Assembly (NCBI RefSeq): GCF_003151075.1
Contig: NZ_CP029482.1
Location: forward strand, 5,580,001 to 5,644,000
Direction of reading: 5' to 3'
Length of the DNA stretch: 64,000 nt
From: Pseudomonas sp. 31-12
Lineage (GTDB): Bacteria > Pseudomonadota > Gammaproteobacteria > Pseudomonadales > Pseudomonadaceae
In this document: positions 17,269 through 27,002 of the stretch, in pieces
How positions within the stretch are numbered: the first letter of the stretch is position 1
Layout of the letters: each line of letters starts with the position of its first letter
The notes under the pieces: generated by a model
Databases searched by the model: none
What the model saw: the letters and a program-made list of their open reading frames with translations, nothing else
Told to the model about the DNA's origin: nothing
Translations under genes and position numbers: made by a program

Positions 17269-19139
17269 AAACTCCGTTCGTCCAGACCAACCGGCGCATC
17301 CTGATCATCGACGACACGCCCTCGATCCATCGGGACTTTCGAAAGATCCTCGGCCCCGACACCGAGGACGAGCAGACCCTCGCCGGTACAGAAGAGGCAC
17401 TGTTCGGCGTGCAACAACAGGCTCGGCTCACCTTTGAACTCGATTCCGCCTATCAGGGCCAGGAAGCCCTCGAACTGGTCATGCGCGCCCTGGCGGAAGG
17501 ACGCCCCTACGCCATGGCGTTCACCGACATGCGCATGCCGCCGGGTTGGGACGGGCTGGAAACCATCGAACGACTCTGGAAGGTCGACCCACACCTGCAA
17601 ATCGCCTTGTGCACCGCCTATTCGGATTACAGCTGGGAAGACATGGCTGAACGGCTGGAGTTTGGCGACCAGTTGCTGGTGTTGAAAAAACCCTTCGACA
17701 GTCTGGAAATCCGCCAGATGGCCAGCGCCCTGACCTGGAAATGGCAGATGACGCAGGACGCGGCGACGAAAGTGCAAAGCCTGGAGCAGACCATCGAGGC
17801 GCGGGTCCACGAACTGCTCAAGGTGTCTCACCTGCTGCAATACGACGTCTTGACCGAGTTGCCCAACAGCACGTTGCTCGGTGATCGGCTGAACCAGTCC
17901 CTGGCGTTGTCCCGCCGCCATGACAAGCAACTGGCGGTGATGTTTCTGGGCCTTGATCGCTTCAAGCGCATCAACAATGCGCTGGGCCATCCGGCCGGTG
18001 ACGAGATGCTCAAACGGGTCGGGCATAACCTGGTGTCGACGGTGCGCGAATCCGACTCGGTGTTTCGCTACGGCTCTGATGAGTTCGTGGTGATCCTCGC
18101 TGATATCCGCCATCCTCAGCAGACCAAAGGCATCGCCGAAAAACTCTTGAACGCCATCGGCACAACCCAGCACATCGCCGGCCATGACCTGAGCGTGACC
18201 GCCAGCCTGGGCATCAGCATCTACCCCGATGACGGCTTCGATGCGATCGCATTGATCAAGAAAGCCGAGACCGCGATGCGCAATGTCAAGGAAAGCGGCC
18301 CCAACGACTTCCGCTTTTTCATTGAAGAAATGAACCAGCGCGCCCGGGACCAGCAGACCATCGAGTCGGGTATTCGCCTGGCCCTGGAGCGCGACGAATT
18401 TGTCCTGCATTACCAGCCCAAGCTCGACCTGGGCACCGGTGAGGTGGTGGGTGCAGAAGCCTTGATTCGCTGGCTGAAACCGGGGCATGGCTGGGTTTAC
18501 CCGTCGGACTTCATTGGTGTGGCCGAAGACAGTGGCCTGATCGTACCGTTGAGCAAATGGGTGCTGGCCCAAGCCTGTCGGCAAGCCTGCGCCTGGCAGG
18601 CGGCGGGGCTGCCGAGGCTGTGTATGTCGGTGAATGTGTCGGCCATCGATTTTCGCCAGCGCAGTTTTGTAGAGGGCATTGAACAGGTCCTCGCACAAAC
18701 CGGTCTGGATCCGTCATTGCTGGAACTGGAAATCACCGAAGGCGTGCTGATGCAGAACGTCGATGCCACCGTCACCGCCCTGAACCGAATCAAGGCAATG
18801 GGCGTGCGGCTGGCCATCGATGACTTTGGCACCGGGTATTCCAGCCTGAGTTACCTGCGACGTTTTCCCATCGATGTGCTGAAAATCGATCAGTCGTTCA
18901 TTCGCGGCCTGAGCTGTGACATCAACGACGCGGCCCTGGTCAGCGCCATCATCAGCCTGGGCAAGAGCCTCAAGCTGACCATCATCGCCGAAGGGGTGGA
19001 GACCCTCGAACAGTTGAATTTCCTCAAGGCCCATCAGTGCGAAGAAGGCCAGGGTTACTACTTCAGCAAAGCCGTGGCGCCGGATGACTTCGTACAGTAT
19101 CTGACGTCGGTGAAACCCCCTCCCCCTGCAGCCACATGA
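17265..19139 (+). CDS. REC-GGDEF-EAL protein, probable c-di-GMP phosphodiesterase
   Basis: The 624-residue protein lacks a PAS domain but has the same receiver type as its neighbour (DDTPSIHRDFRKIL; MRMPPGWDG). GGDEF is altered to Gly-Ser-Asp-Glu-Phe (about 270-274). The EAL domain is complete: E398-A-L (EALIRW), NVSAIDF, ELEITE, DDFGTGYSSL, KIDQSF, AEGVE and QGYYFS. It should cleave c-di-GMP to pGpG, with the cyclase half perhaps serving as a GTP sensor. It is the mirror image of the preceding protein and is translationally coupled to it. Confidence 0.9.
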   Translation: MKTPFVQTNRRILIIDDTPSIHRDFRKILGPDTEDEQTLAGTEEALFGVQQQARLTFELDSAYQGQEALELVMRALAEGRPYAMAFTDMRMPPGWDGLETIERLWKVDPHLQIALCTAYSDYSWEDMAERLEFGDQLLVLKKPFDSLEIRQMASALTWKWQMTQDAATKVQSLEQTIEARVHELLKVSHLLQYDVLTELPNSTLLGDRLNQSLALSRRHDKQLAVMFLGLDRFKRINNALGHPAGDEMLKRVGHNLVSTVRESDSVFRYGSDEFVVILADIRHPQQTKGIAEKLLNAIGTTQHIAGHDLSVTASLGISIYPDDGFDAIALIKKAETAMRNVKESGPNDFRFFIEEMNQRARDQQTIESGIRLALERDEFVLHYQPKLDLGTGEVVGAEALIRWLKPGHGWVYPSDFIGVAEDSGLIVPLSKWVLAQACRQACAWQAAGLPRLCMSVNVSAIDFRQRSFVEGIEQVLAQTGLDPSLLELEITEGVLMQNVDATVTALNRIKAMGVRLAIDDFGTGYSSLSYLRRFPIDVLKIDQSFIRGLSCDINDAALVSAIISLGKSLKLTIIAEGVETLEQLNFLKAHQCEEGQGYYFSKAVAPDDFVQYLTSVKPPPPAAT

Positions 19140-19183
19140 TCGATATGCAGCGACACACGGGCTATCAGCCAAGGAATTACAAG

Positions 19184-20143
19184 ATGTCGCCATTTATCTA
19201 CCGCTTGCTCTTGATGCCTCTGCTCGGGCTGTGCCTGACAGCCAGCGGCGCGCCACTGGACGAACCGTTAAAGCCGCTGCCGGCCGTGCCAAAGCAGGAC
19301 CCTCTGCGGGTTGAACTCGGGCGCCGGTTGTTCAATGAGCCACGTTTGTCGGTCAACGGCAGCCTGTCCTGTGCCAGTTGCCATCGCCTGGAAAGCGGTG
19401 GCGCCGATAACAAGGCGTTTTCCATCGGTTTCAACGGCCAGCCCGTGGTGGTCAACACCCCGAGCGTGTTCAACGCCAGCCTGAACTTCCGGCAATTCTG
19501 GAACGGCCGCGCGAACACGCTGGAAACCCAGATTCACGCCGTGGTGCAAAGCCCCAGTGAAATGGGCAGCAACTGGGAACACGTGGTGCAAACGCTGTCC
19601 GCCGACGCGACTTATCAAACCGCGTTCGGCGATGCCTACCCGGATGGTGTGACCATGATCAATGTGCAAAACGCCCTGGCCACCTATGAGCGAACGTTGA
19701 TCAGCTCCAACTCGCGTTTTGACCAATACCTGCTGGGCGACACCGACATCCTCACCCGCGAGGAGAAGTACGGTTACCAACGTTTCAAGGAATACGGCTG
19801 CATCACCTGCCATCAGGGGATCAACATCGGCGGCAACATGTTCCAGAAGTTCGGGGTGATGGGCGATTACTTCGAAACTCGAGGCAACCGTACCGAAACC
19901 GACCTGGGCCGGTACCTGGTGACCAAGGACGAAGAGGACCGCAACGTGTTCAAGGTCCCGAGCCTGCGTAACGTCGCCGTGACTGCGCCGTACTTTCACG
20001 ACGGTTCGGCGAAAACCCTCGAAGAGGCAGTCGACGTGATGTTCAAGTTCCAGCTGGGGCGCATCCCCTCCCCTGAAGACAGGGTGCTGATCATCAAATT
20101 CCTCAAGACCCTGACCGGTGAATGGGAGGGCAAGCCGTTATGA
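19184..20143 (+). CDS. diheme cytochrome c peroxidase (CcpA/MauG family)
   Basis: The ~319-residue periplasmic protein has a signal peptide (hydrophobic stretch LLLMPLLGLCLTASGA) and two covalent haem sites, Cys-Ala-Ser-Cys-His and Cys-Ile-Thr-Cys-His. The C-terminal segment VPSLRNVAVTAPYFHDGS is typical of bacterial diheme peroxidases, which reduce H2O2 with electrons from cytochrome c. I start at 19184, where AAGGAA precedes the ATG and the signal peptide begins. An ATG at 19136 overlapping the upstream stop would add 16 residues. It is embedded in a signalling operon and overlaps the following kinase gene (ATGA). Confidence 0.88.
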   Translation: MSPFIYRLLLMPLLGLCLTASGAPLDEPLKPLPAVPKQDPLRVELGRRLFNEPRLSVNGSLSCASCHRLESGGADNKAFSIGFNGQPVVVNTPSVFNASLNFRQFWNGRANTLETQIHAVVQSPSEMGSNWEHVVQTLSADATYQTAFGDAYPDGVTMINVQNALATYERTLISSNSRFDQYLLGDTDILTREEKYGYQRFKEYGCITCHQGINIGGNMFQKFGVMGDYFETRGNRTETDLGRYLVTKDEEDRNVFKVPSLRNVAVTAPYFHDGSAKTLEEAVDVMFKFQLGRIPSPEDRVLIIKFLKTLTGEWEGKPL

Positions 20144-21951
20144 AAATGTCCCGCCGCCGCAGCCTGACACTCCTTGGTATCGTCGCCCTGATGCTGGCCT
20201 CGATACTGTTGTTTCTGTACCTCAAATCCAGCTCGGACCAGACGTCGACCTACACCGAATCCCGGGATCTGATTTCCCGGATGAAACAGCTGAACGCTCA
20301 ATGGGAGACGGAAATCCTCAAGGCAAGGATTGCCATCAACCACAATTACGATCCGCTGGTCACGCCACTGACCCAAATGACGCTGCTGTGGGAACGGTTC
20401 GACACGATGGAGTCGAATCACGGCCGCAACGCCTCGCCTGTCTGGCTTGCCAGCCATGATGCGTACCTGAGCGCCTTCGAGGAAAAGATCCGGTTGGTGG
20501 AGCAGTTCAAATCCCACAATGCCGTGCTGCGCAACTCACTGGCGTTTCTGCCAACCGCCGAAGACGACATCCAGGAACCCCTCGCCCAGTTGCAGGACGG
20601 CGACAAACTGCAACTGCAAAACATCGCCAACGACACCTATGACCTGGTCCTCAGCACCATGGAGTTCGCCATGGTCACCTCTGACAACAAGGCTGCCGAA
20701 ATCCTGGTGGGGTTGAGCAAACTGAAAGTGAACAAACTGCGTCTGCCGGAGGAATTCCACAGTCCGCTGGAGGTTCTCAACAATCACATCGAACTGATTC
20801 TGCGTGAACAGCCGGTGGTCAACCGCTTGCTGGAAAACATCGAGGCCATCCCCGTGGCCGAACGACTGGACGGCATCACCGACCTGCTGAACAACGATCA
20901 GCAGCGTACCGACGCGGTCAACCAGCGTTATCACTTCTACATGCTGGTGTTTTCGGTGCTGTTGGTGTTGTTGCTGGTGTACCTGGCGATTCACCTGATG
21001 CGCAGTTTCACGGTGATCAATCGCGTCAACAAAGCCCTGAAATCCGCCAATGACGACCTCGAAAAACGGGTCGAAGAGCGCACCCGCGAACTCAAGGATA
21101 CCCAGAGCGAACTGCTGGACACCGCGCGCCAGGCCGGCATGGCGGAAATCGCCACCAATGTGCTGCACAACGTCGGCAACGTGCTCAACAGTGTGAACAT
21201 CTCTGCCGACCTGGTCAGCCGCAAACTGCGTAGCAGCAAGGCTCAGGGGCTGGGCAAGGCGATGCAGTTGATCAACGAACACCAAGGCAACCTGGGCGCC
21301 TTCCTCACCCAGGACGAGAAAGGCCAGTTGCTGCCCGGCTACCTCAATCAACTGGTCGACGCCATTGCGATTGAACAACAGAGCATGTCCGAGGAACTGG
21401 CCCAACTGACCAAAAGTGTCGACCACATCAAGGACATTGTCGCCACCCAGCAGTCCTACGCCGGCGCCAACAGCCTGATGGAACCGCTGCACATCAGCGA
21501 ACTGCTGGAGGACGCCTTGCGGATGAACTCCGGCGCCCTGACCCGGCATCACGTCACGGTGGTCAAGGAGTACAACGAGGTTCCGCAGGTCATGGGCGAC
21601 AAGCACCGGTTGCTGTTGATCCTGATCAACCTCATCAGTAATGCCAAATACGCCATGTCCGACCTCAGCAATCGGCCACGACAAATGACCCTGGGGGTGA
21701 AAATCGTCGAAGACTCCACCCTGCAAATCAGCGTCAAGGATGATGGTGAGGGCATTGCGCCGGAGAACATGACGCGCATCTTTGCCCACGGTTTTACCAC
21801 CCGCAAGGAAGGTCACGGCTTTGGTCTGCACAGCTGCGCACTGGCGGCGATCGAGATGAACGGCCATCTCAGCGCCCACAGCGACGGACCTGGCAAGGGC
21901 GCACAATTCACCCTGCAGATCCCGTTGAATACCGTTCAGGAGGAAGCATGA
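20140..21951 (+). CDS. membrane sensor histidine kinase
   Basis: The ~603-residue kinase has a first membrane helix at about 8-28, a periplasmic helical sensor of ~230 residues and a second helix at about 268-292. A coiled coil leads to an unusual DHp segment, VLHNVGNVLNSVN, with His near 343 in place of the common HExxNP. The ATPase domain has NLISNAKYAM, DDGEGI and GHGFGLHSCA. It overlaps the peroxidase gene upstream and the receiver-kinase gene downstream by four bases each. It is therefore probably the input kinase for the receivers in this operon. The periplasmic domain could read the peroxidase or its redox state. Confidence 0.87.
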   Translation: MKMSRRRSLTLLGIVALMLASILLFLYLKSSSDQTSTYTESRDLISRMKQLNAQWETEILKARIAINHNYDPLVTPLTQMTLLWERFDTMESNHGRNASPVWLASHDAYLSAFEEKIRLVEQFKSHNAVLRNSLAFLPTAEDDIQEPLAQLQDGDKLQLQNIANDTYDLVLSTMEFAMVTSDNKAAEILVGLSKLKVNKLRLPEEFHSPLEVLNNHIELILREQPVVNRLLENIEAIPVAERLDGITDLLNNDQQRTDAVNQRYHFYMLVFSVLLVLLLVYLAIHLMRSFTVINRVNKALKSANDDLEKRVEERTRELKDTQSELLDTARQAGMAEIATNVLHNVGNVLNSVNISADLVSRKLRSSKAQGLGKAMQLINEHQGNLGAFLTQDEKGQLLPGYLNQLVDAIAIEQQSMSEELAQLTKSVDHIKDIVATQQSYAGANSLMEPLHISELLEDALRMNSGALTRHHVTVVKEYNEVPQVMGDKHRLLLILINLISNAKYAMSDLSNRPRQMTLGVKIVEDSTLQISVKDDGEGIAPENMTRIFAHGFTTRKEGHGFGLHSCALAAIEMNGHLSAHSDGPGKGAQFTLQIPLNTVQEEA

Positions 21952-23354
21952 GTGAGCTTTCGAACCGGCGCATTCTGCTGATCGACGACACGCCGTCCAT
22001 TCACGATGACTTTCGCAAGATCCTCACCCCGGTTTCGGTGCAGCACGTCGAACTGGACGAAATGGAAGCCACGCTTTTTGGCAGTGAAGTCAAAGCCACC
22101 ACTGCCCTGTTCGAACTGGATTCGGCGTATGGCGGCCAGGAAGGCCTGGGCAAACTGACTCTGGCCTTGCAGGAAAACCGCCCCTACGCCCTCGCGTTCG
22201 TCGACATGCGCATGCCTGAAGGCTGGGATGGCGCGCAGACGATCGAGCATCTGTGGCAGGAAGACCCGCGCCTGCAAGTGGTGGTGTGTACCGCGTATTC
22301 CGACTATTCCTGGGACGAACTGCTGGACCGTCTCCACGCCCACGATCGCTTGCTGATCCTGAAAAAACCGTTCGACAACATCGAAGTCCAGCAGATGGCC
22401 AGCACTCTTCTGACCAAATGGGAAATGACCGAACGCGCGTTTGTGCAGATGAGCCACCTGGAGCATCTGGTGGACCAGCGCACCACCGAATTCAAACAGG
22501 CCAGCGTGGCGTTGCAGCGCGAAATCGACGAGCGCAAACAGCTTGAATCGCAACTGGTGCAATCGGAAAAACTCGCTTCCCTGGGGCAATTGGCGGCCGG
22601 TGTCGCCCATGAGATCAACAACCCCATCGGCTTCATTTCCTCCAACCTCGGCAGCCTCGACGGCTACTTCAAGCAACTGCAGGAAATGCTCGACGCCTAT
22701 CGCGAGGCCGAAGAGGCGATTGCGTCGAGTGAGGTGATCGAGCGGCTTGGGCAGTTACGTGAGCGGATCGAACTGGAGTTTCTGCGCGACGACATTCCGT
22801 TGCTGATCAAGGAATCCAAGGAGGGCATCAACCGCGTCGGGCAGATCGTCAAGGACCTGAAGGACTTCTCCCGCGTGGACTCGAACCTGGAATGGCAGTG
22901 GACCAATCTGCAACAAGGCATCGAATCGACCCTGAACATCGTCGCCAATGAACTCAAGTACAAGGCCGATGTGGTGAAGGTGTATCAGCTGCTGCCCGAC
23001 ATCGAATGCCTGCCGTCGCAAATCAATCAGGTGATCATGAACCTGATCGTCAACGCATCCCAGGCGATGGGCCCACAACGGGGCACCATCACCCTGAGCA
23101 CCGGGGTTGAGGGTGAACGGGTGTGGATTGAAGTGGCAGACACCGGGTCCGGCATTGCGCCGGACAGCCTGCAGAAAATCTTCGACCCGTTCTTCACCAC
23201 CAAACCGGTGGGCCAGGGCACAGGGCTTGGGTTGTCCCTGTCCTATGGCATTGTGAAGAAGCATCGGGGGGATATTTCGGTGCGCAGTGAGGTGGGCGTG
23301 GGCACTACGTTCCGGGTCGAGTTGCCGGTGCACCAGACACACTCCGCCGCCTGA
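21948..23354 (+). CDS. receiver-histidine kinase hybrid
   Basis: The 468-residue soluble protein has a receiver of the same unusual type as the two c-di-GMP proteins ([41 protein letters not shown]). A coiled coil follows, then HisKA with His near 221 ([12 protein letters not shown]), and an ATPase domain with [16 protein letters not shown] and [11 protein letters not shown]. It can accept phosphate and signal onward, so the operon probably forms a phosphorelay. It is the last gene, and a REP pair follows. Confidence 0.9.
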   Translation: MSELSNRRILLIDDTPSIHDDFRKILTPVSVQHVELDEMEATLFGSEVKATTALFELDSAYGGQEGLGKLTLALQENRPYALAFVDMRMPEGWDGAQTIEHLWQEDPRLQVVVCTAYSDYSWDELLDRLHAHDRLLILKKPFDNIEVQQMASTLLTKWEMTERAFVQMSHLEHLVDQRTTEFKQASVALQREIDERKQLESQLVQSEKLASLGQLAAGVAHEINNPIGFISSNLGSLDGYFKQLQEMLDAYREAEEAIASSEVIERLGQLRERIELEFLRDDIPLLIKESKEGINRVGQIVKDLKDFSRVDSNLEWQWTNLQQGIESTLNIVANELKYKADVVKVYQLLPDIECLPSQINQVIMNLIVNASQAMGPQRGTITLSTGVEGERVWIEVADTGSGIAPDSLQKIFDPFFTTKPVGQGTGLGLSLSYGIVKKHRGDISVRSEVGVGTTFRVELPVHQTHSAA

Positions 23355-23365
23355 ACACCTATCAA

Positions 23366-23458
23366 CTGTGGGAGCGGGCTTGCCCGCGATGACGGAGTCA
23401 CATCCAACATACATGCTGGCTGACCCAACGCTATCGCGGGCAAGCCCGCTCCCACAGG
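23366..23458. repeat. REP inverted pair, GTGGGAGCGGG family
   Basis: Arms GTGGGAGCGGGCTTGCCCGC and GCGGGCAAGCCCGCTCCCAC enclose ~50 bases between convergent genes. Confidence 0.9.
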
Positions 23459-23477
23459 TTGCTCAACAGTCCAGAGG

Positions 23478-24803
23478 TCAGGTGGCCTCCTGGAAATCCA
23501 TCTCCGGTGGCTGGCGGCGGAATCCACCGGTCAGCACCGCCAGATACACCACGCCAATCGCCAGCCAGCTCAGGCCCAGATAAATCGCCAGGTGATCGAG
23601 GCTGACCATCAGCCACAAATCGGCCGCCAGGCCAATGAACGGGAACAGCAGGAACAACACGAACTCACGCAGGCCTTTGTTCTCGCCGCCGATCCAGTAA
23701 TGAAAGATCACCGACAAATTCACCAGGCTGAACGCCAGGAACGCGCCGAAGTTGATGAACGAGGTTGAGGTGGTGACGTCCAGTTTCAACGCCAGCAACG
23801 CGACCACAGCGCACAACAGGATGCTGTTGACCGGTGTGCCAAAGCGCTCATGCAGGCTGCCGAAAAACGATTTTGGCAGCACGCCGTCGCGCCCCATCGC
23901 GAATAACAGACGCGAGCCGCTGGCCTGAGCCGACAGGCCCGAGGCGAACTGGCCGACGATCAAGCCGATCAGGAAGATCGTCACAAACAGGTCGCCACCG
24001 ATGTTGCGGGCGATTTCATAGGCTGCCGAGTCAACGCTGTCGAACTGGAACGAGGGATGGGCGATCTGCACGAAGTACGAGACGCTGACGAAGATCAGCC
24101 CGCCGATCAGGGTAATCAGCATGATCGCCCGCGGGATGGTGCGGCGTGGGTCGCGGGTTTCTTCAGTCAGGGTGCTGACCGCGTCGAAACCGAGGAACGA
24201 GTAACAGGCGATGGCCGCGCCGCTCATGATCAGCGGCATCTGCATGTCACCGTTGAAGAACGGCTTGATCGACCACAATGGCGTGCTCGCATCGCCGCCG
24301 ACGTAATGGATGCACAATGCGACGAAGGCGATCAGCACAAGGAACTGCACGAGCATCAGCATGGCGTTGATGCCGTTGGCCAATTTCAGACCGACGATGT
24401 TGATCGCGCTGGTAATGCCGATGAAGGCCAGCACCCAGATCCACTGCGGCACAGCCGGGAATGCGGAGTTGAGGTAGGCGGCGCCGATCAGCCAGATCGC
24501 CATCGGCAGGAACAGGTAGTCGAGCAGCACTGCCCAGCCGGCGATGAAGCCGAGTTTCGGGCTGATCGCCTTGCGTACATAGCTGTAGGCGGAGCCGGCG
24601 ACGGGGAACGCCGAGGCCATTCGTCCGTAGCTCATGGCGGTGAAAAACATCGCCACCAGCGCCGCCAGATACGCGGCCGGAACCATGCCGGCGGTGGATT
24701 GAGCGAGGATGCCAAAGGTGCCGAGCACGATGATCGGCGTCATGTAGGCGATGCCGAACAGCACCACCGAACCCAATGACAGGGTGCGTTGCAAACGAGC
24801 CAT
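23478..24803 (-). CDS. APC family amino acid/amine permease
   Basis: The 441-residue inner membrane protein has about 12 hydrophobic helices. It shows the APC signatures near the N-terminus (GSVVLFGIAYMTPIIVLGTF, with helix 1 unwound) and GFDAVSTLTEETRDPRRTIP after helix 5. Similarity to putrescine- or amino-acid-importing permeases is general, and the substrate is not certain. The carbon-nitrogen hydrolase gene lies 240 bases upstream in the same direction beyond a REP pair. Together they suggest uptake and hydrolysis of an amide or amine. Confidence 0.88.
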   Translation of the reverse strand: MARLQRTLSLGSVVLFGIAYMTPIIVLGTFGILAQSTAGMVPAAYLAALVAMFFTAMSYGRMASAFPVAGSAYSYVRKAISPKLGFIAGWAVLLDYLFLPMAIWLIGAAYLNSAFPAVPQWIWVLAFIGITSAINIVGLKLANGINAMLMLVQFLVLIAFVALCIHYVGGDASTPLWSIKPFFNGDMQMPLIMSGAAIACYSFLGFDAVSTLTEETRDPRRTIPRAIMLITLIGGLIFVSVSYFVQIAHPSFQFDSVDSAAYEIARNIGGDLFVTIFLIGLIVGQFASGLSAQASGSRLLFAMGRDGVLPKSFFGSLHERFGTPVNSILLCAVVALLALKLDVTTSTSFINFGAFLAFSLVNLSVIFHYWIGGENKGLREFVLFLLFPFIGLAADLWLMVSLDHLAIYLGLSWLAIGVVYLAVLTGGFRRQPPEMDFQEAT

Positions 24804-24920
24804 GAGCGACTACTCCGAATTTATTAGATTTATGGCAGAGCCGAGTTCGGCGTTAAATTTCGGGTGTTTCGTTGTTGTTTTTGGTTCATGGGCAAACAGA
24901 TGTGTTGCCTGCAAGGCCGT

Positions 24921-25017
24921 CATCGCGAGCAGGCTCGCTCCCACAGTTGGTTTCTGTCGTTCACACATTTAGTGTCCGCTGAAGATCCCCTGTGGGAGCG
25001 AGCCTGCTCGCGATGGC
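24921..25017. repeat. REP inverted pair, GTGGGAGCGGG family
   Basis: Outward-facing arms, CGCGAGCAGGCTCGCTCCCA and GTGGGAGCGAGCCTGCTCGC, with ~50 bases between, lie between two same-strand genes. Confidence 0.9.
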
Positions 25018-25044
25018 GTCAGCCCGGACGACACAGAATCCGGA

Positions 25045-25866
25045 TCAACGCGAAGGAATCAGCAACTCCCGCACGCCAGAAGCCTGCTCGACGATTTCCC
25101 CCGGCAACTTCAAACGCTGATCATCCAGATACCGATAGTCCTTGCGTGCCGCCTCCAGCCGGCTGAAATCCAGTTCAACCGCAAACTGCCCTTCATCGCG
25201 CCCGGCCTCGAACAACAAGGTGCCCAGCGGATCCACCAGTGCACTGCCACCGGCAAACACCAACCCGTCATCGCTCTCTTCCACGCGGTTGACCATCAGC
25301 GCAAACGCTTGGTTTTCCTGGGCGCGGGCCATGATCGCGGTGCGGTGAGTCGGGCCGTAGGGGTCCATGTTGCCGTTGGTGACGATCAGCAATTCGGCGC
25401 CCAGTTGCGCCAGGGCGCGGGCGGTTTCCGGGAACTCGATGTCGTAGCAAATCAGCAGACCGACCCGCACGCCGTTCCACTCGCAGGTGGCGTAACGGTC
25501 GCCCGCTTCGAACACCCCGCGATCCGACGCCCACAGGTGCGTCTTGCGGTATTTCAGGGCGATGCCATCCGGAGTAATCAGCAGCGTGGTGTTGTAGAAG
25601 CGGCCGTTGTCGTTCTCGGCCATGCCGATCACCACGGCGATGTTGCGTTCGCGGGCAGCCGCCACGATGGCGCTGACGGTGGGTCCGTCCAGCGGTTCGG
25701 CGGTCTGGGCCACGGTGGCGGCGGACGGAAAGCCCATCAGGTGGGTTTCCGGGAAGACGATCAGCTGCGTGTCAGCCTTGCAGGCAGCGATGGCCGCCAG
25801 GGCGCGTTCAAGGTTGTACGCTGTGCCGTTGTCACGGCCCGCCAACTGGGCGAGTTCGACTTTCAT
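25045..25866 (-). CDS. carbon-nitrogen hydrolase (nitrilase superfamily)
   Basis: The 273-residue protein has the full catalytic triad of the superfamily: Glu in IVFPETHL, Lys in LKYRKTHLW and Cys in LLICYDIEFPE. Nitrilase-superfamily amidases hydrolyse amides through a cysteine thioester. The length and lack of extra domains fit aliphatic or omega-amidases and N-carbamoyl hydrolases, and I cannot choose among them. A permease gene lies downstream. A divergent LuxR-type regulator lies 125 bases upstream and may control it. Confidence 0.9.
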   Translation of the reverse strand: MKVELAQLAGRDNGTAYNLERALAAIAACKADTQLIVFPETHLMGFPSAATVAQTAEPLDGPTVSAIVAAARERNIAVVIGMAENDNGRFYNTTLLITPDGIALKYRKTHLWASDRGVFEAGDRYATCEWNGVRVGLLICYDIEFPETARALAQLGAELLIVTNGNMDPYGPTHRTAIMARAQENQAFALMVNRVEESDDGLVFAGGSALVDPLGTLLFEAGRDEGQFAVELDFSRLEAARKDYRYLDDQRLKLPGEIVEQASGVRELLIPSR

Positions 25867-25990
25867 GAGTAGTCCTTGTTATGGGCCGGGCGGCAGAAAG
25901 ATTGCCCGGTCTGTGTCTGTGCGCCAGTATGCGCAGCAAGCCACCGGCCGGGGAATCACGCCGCTGGGGTAACCCGATAGGGGTAGAGGC

Positions 25991-26791
25991 ATGACACTTT
26001 CATTAGACGATATCGCTTGGCACCGCTCGGTCGGGCAACTGATCGACGCCCTGGACAAGCCCAATTTCTGGACGCAGCTGGTGCGCCTGCTGGACCAGTA
26101 CGTGACCTTCGACAGCTGGGTGGCGCTGCTTTTCAGCGCGGACCAGCACCCGCAAGTGTTCGCCGAATGCCCGGGCGAGGGCGGCAGCCCCGACCAGTTG
26201 TTCCAGGATTATCTGCGTGGGCTCTATTTGCTAGACCCGTTCTACATCGCCTGCCGCGAGCAATCGCGCACCGGCCTGTATCGCCTGTCGGAAGTGGCGC
26301 CGGAGCATTTCGAGCTGACCGAGTATTACCAACGCTACTTTCGTCTGAATGTGGTGGCCGATGAAATTCAGTTCAATTGCCAGCTCGAAGGCGATCGCAC
26401 GCTGTGCCTGTCGCTGGGCAGCAAGCAGCGTTTCAGCGGCCAGCAGATTGCCTTGCTGTCGCTGATCCAGCCGTGGGTGCTCGGCCTGTTGCGCCAGCGC
26501 CTGCCCTACGAAATCAACGAAGTCGTGGCGCTTGCACCGGCACCGGTCCAGGGCGATTGGCGGGTGCAGCTGGAGGCGTCGGTGCAGCAACTCAAGGGCG
26601 CGCAATTGACCGCCCGGGAGCTGGATGTCGGGCGCTTGATGCTCAGCGGTTGCTCCAGTAAAGAAATCGCCCGTAAGCTGGAAATCTCTGCTGAAACCGT
26701 GAAAGTCCATAAGAAACACATGTACAGCAAACTGGGGATCAAATCCCAGTCGGAGCTGTTTTCGATATTTCTCCAGGCGCAAAATGCCTGA
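25991..26791 (+). CDS. LuxR-type transcriptional regulator
   Basis: The 266-residue protein has a C-terminal LuxR/FixJ helix-turn-helix (LTARELDVGRLMLSGCSSKE, then IARKLEISAETVKVHKKHMY). Its N-terminal domain has no receiver or obvious autoinducer-binding motif. The N-terminus has several Trp and Tyr residues and may bind a small molecule. It is divergent from the amidase gene, so control of that gene and the permease is plausible. A REP pair follows. Confidence 0.85.
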   Translation: MTLSLDDIAWHRSVGQLIDALDKPNFWTQLVRLLDQYVTFDSWVALLFSADQHPQVFAECPGEGGSPDQLFQDYLRGLYLLDPFYIACREQSRTGLYRLSEVAPEHFELTEYYQRYFRLNVVADEIQFNCQLEGDRTLCLSLGSKQRFSGQQIALLSLIQPWVLGLLRQRLPYEINEVVALAPAPVQGDWRVQLEASVQQLKGAQLTARELDVGRLMLSGCSSKEIARKLEISAETVKVHKKHMYSKLGIKSQSELFSIFLQAQNA

Positions 26792-26814
26792 CTGCTGTTG
26801 CAGCGCCGCAGACT

Positions 26815-26949
26815 TCTGTGGCGAGGGAGCTTGCTCCCGCTGGACCGCGAAGCGGTCCCCATACAGGCACCGCGTTCAGTCAGACAGAGCCCGTCAGCCG
26901 GTTTTGCGACTGCTGCGCAGCCGAGCGGGAGCAAGCTCCCTCGCCACAA
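26815..26949. repeat. REP inverted pair, GTGGCGAGGG family
   Basis: GTGGCGAGGGAGCTTGCTCC and its complement enclose ~90 bases, between two plus-strand genes. Confidence 0.9.
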
Positions 26950-27002
26950 AAGCCAAATGCAGCATTGCCAAAACATAACCGAGTCCGAACCAAGGAACCC
27001 GT

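Noticed and set aside
17139..18698. 519-codon minus-strand frame
   Set aside because: Antisense of the REC-GGDEF-EAL gene, no motif.
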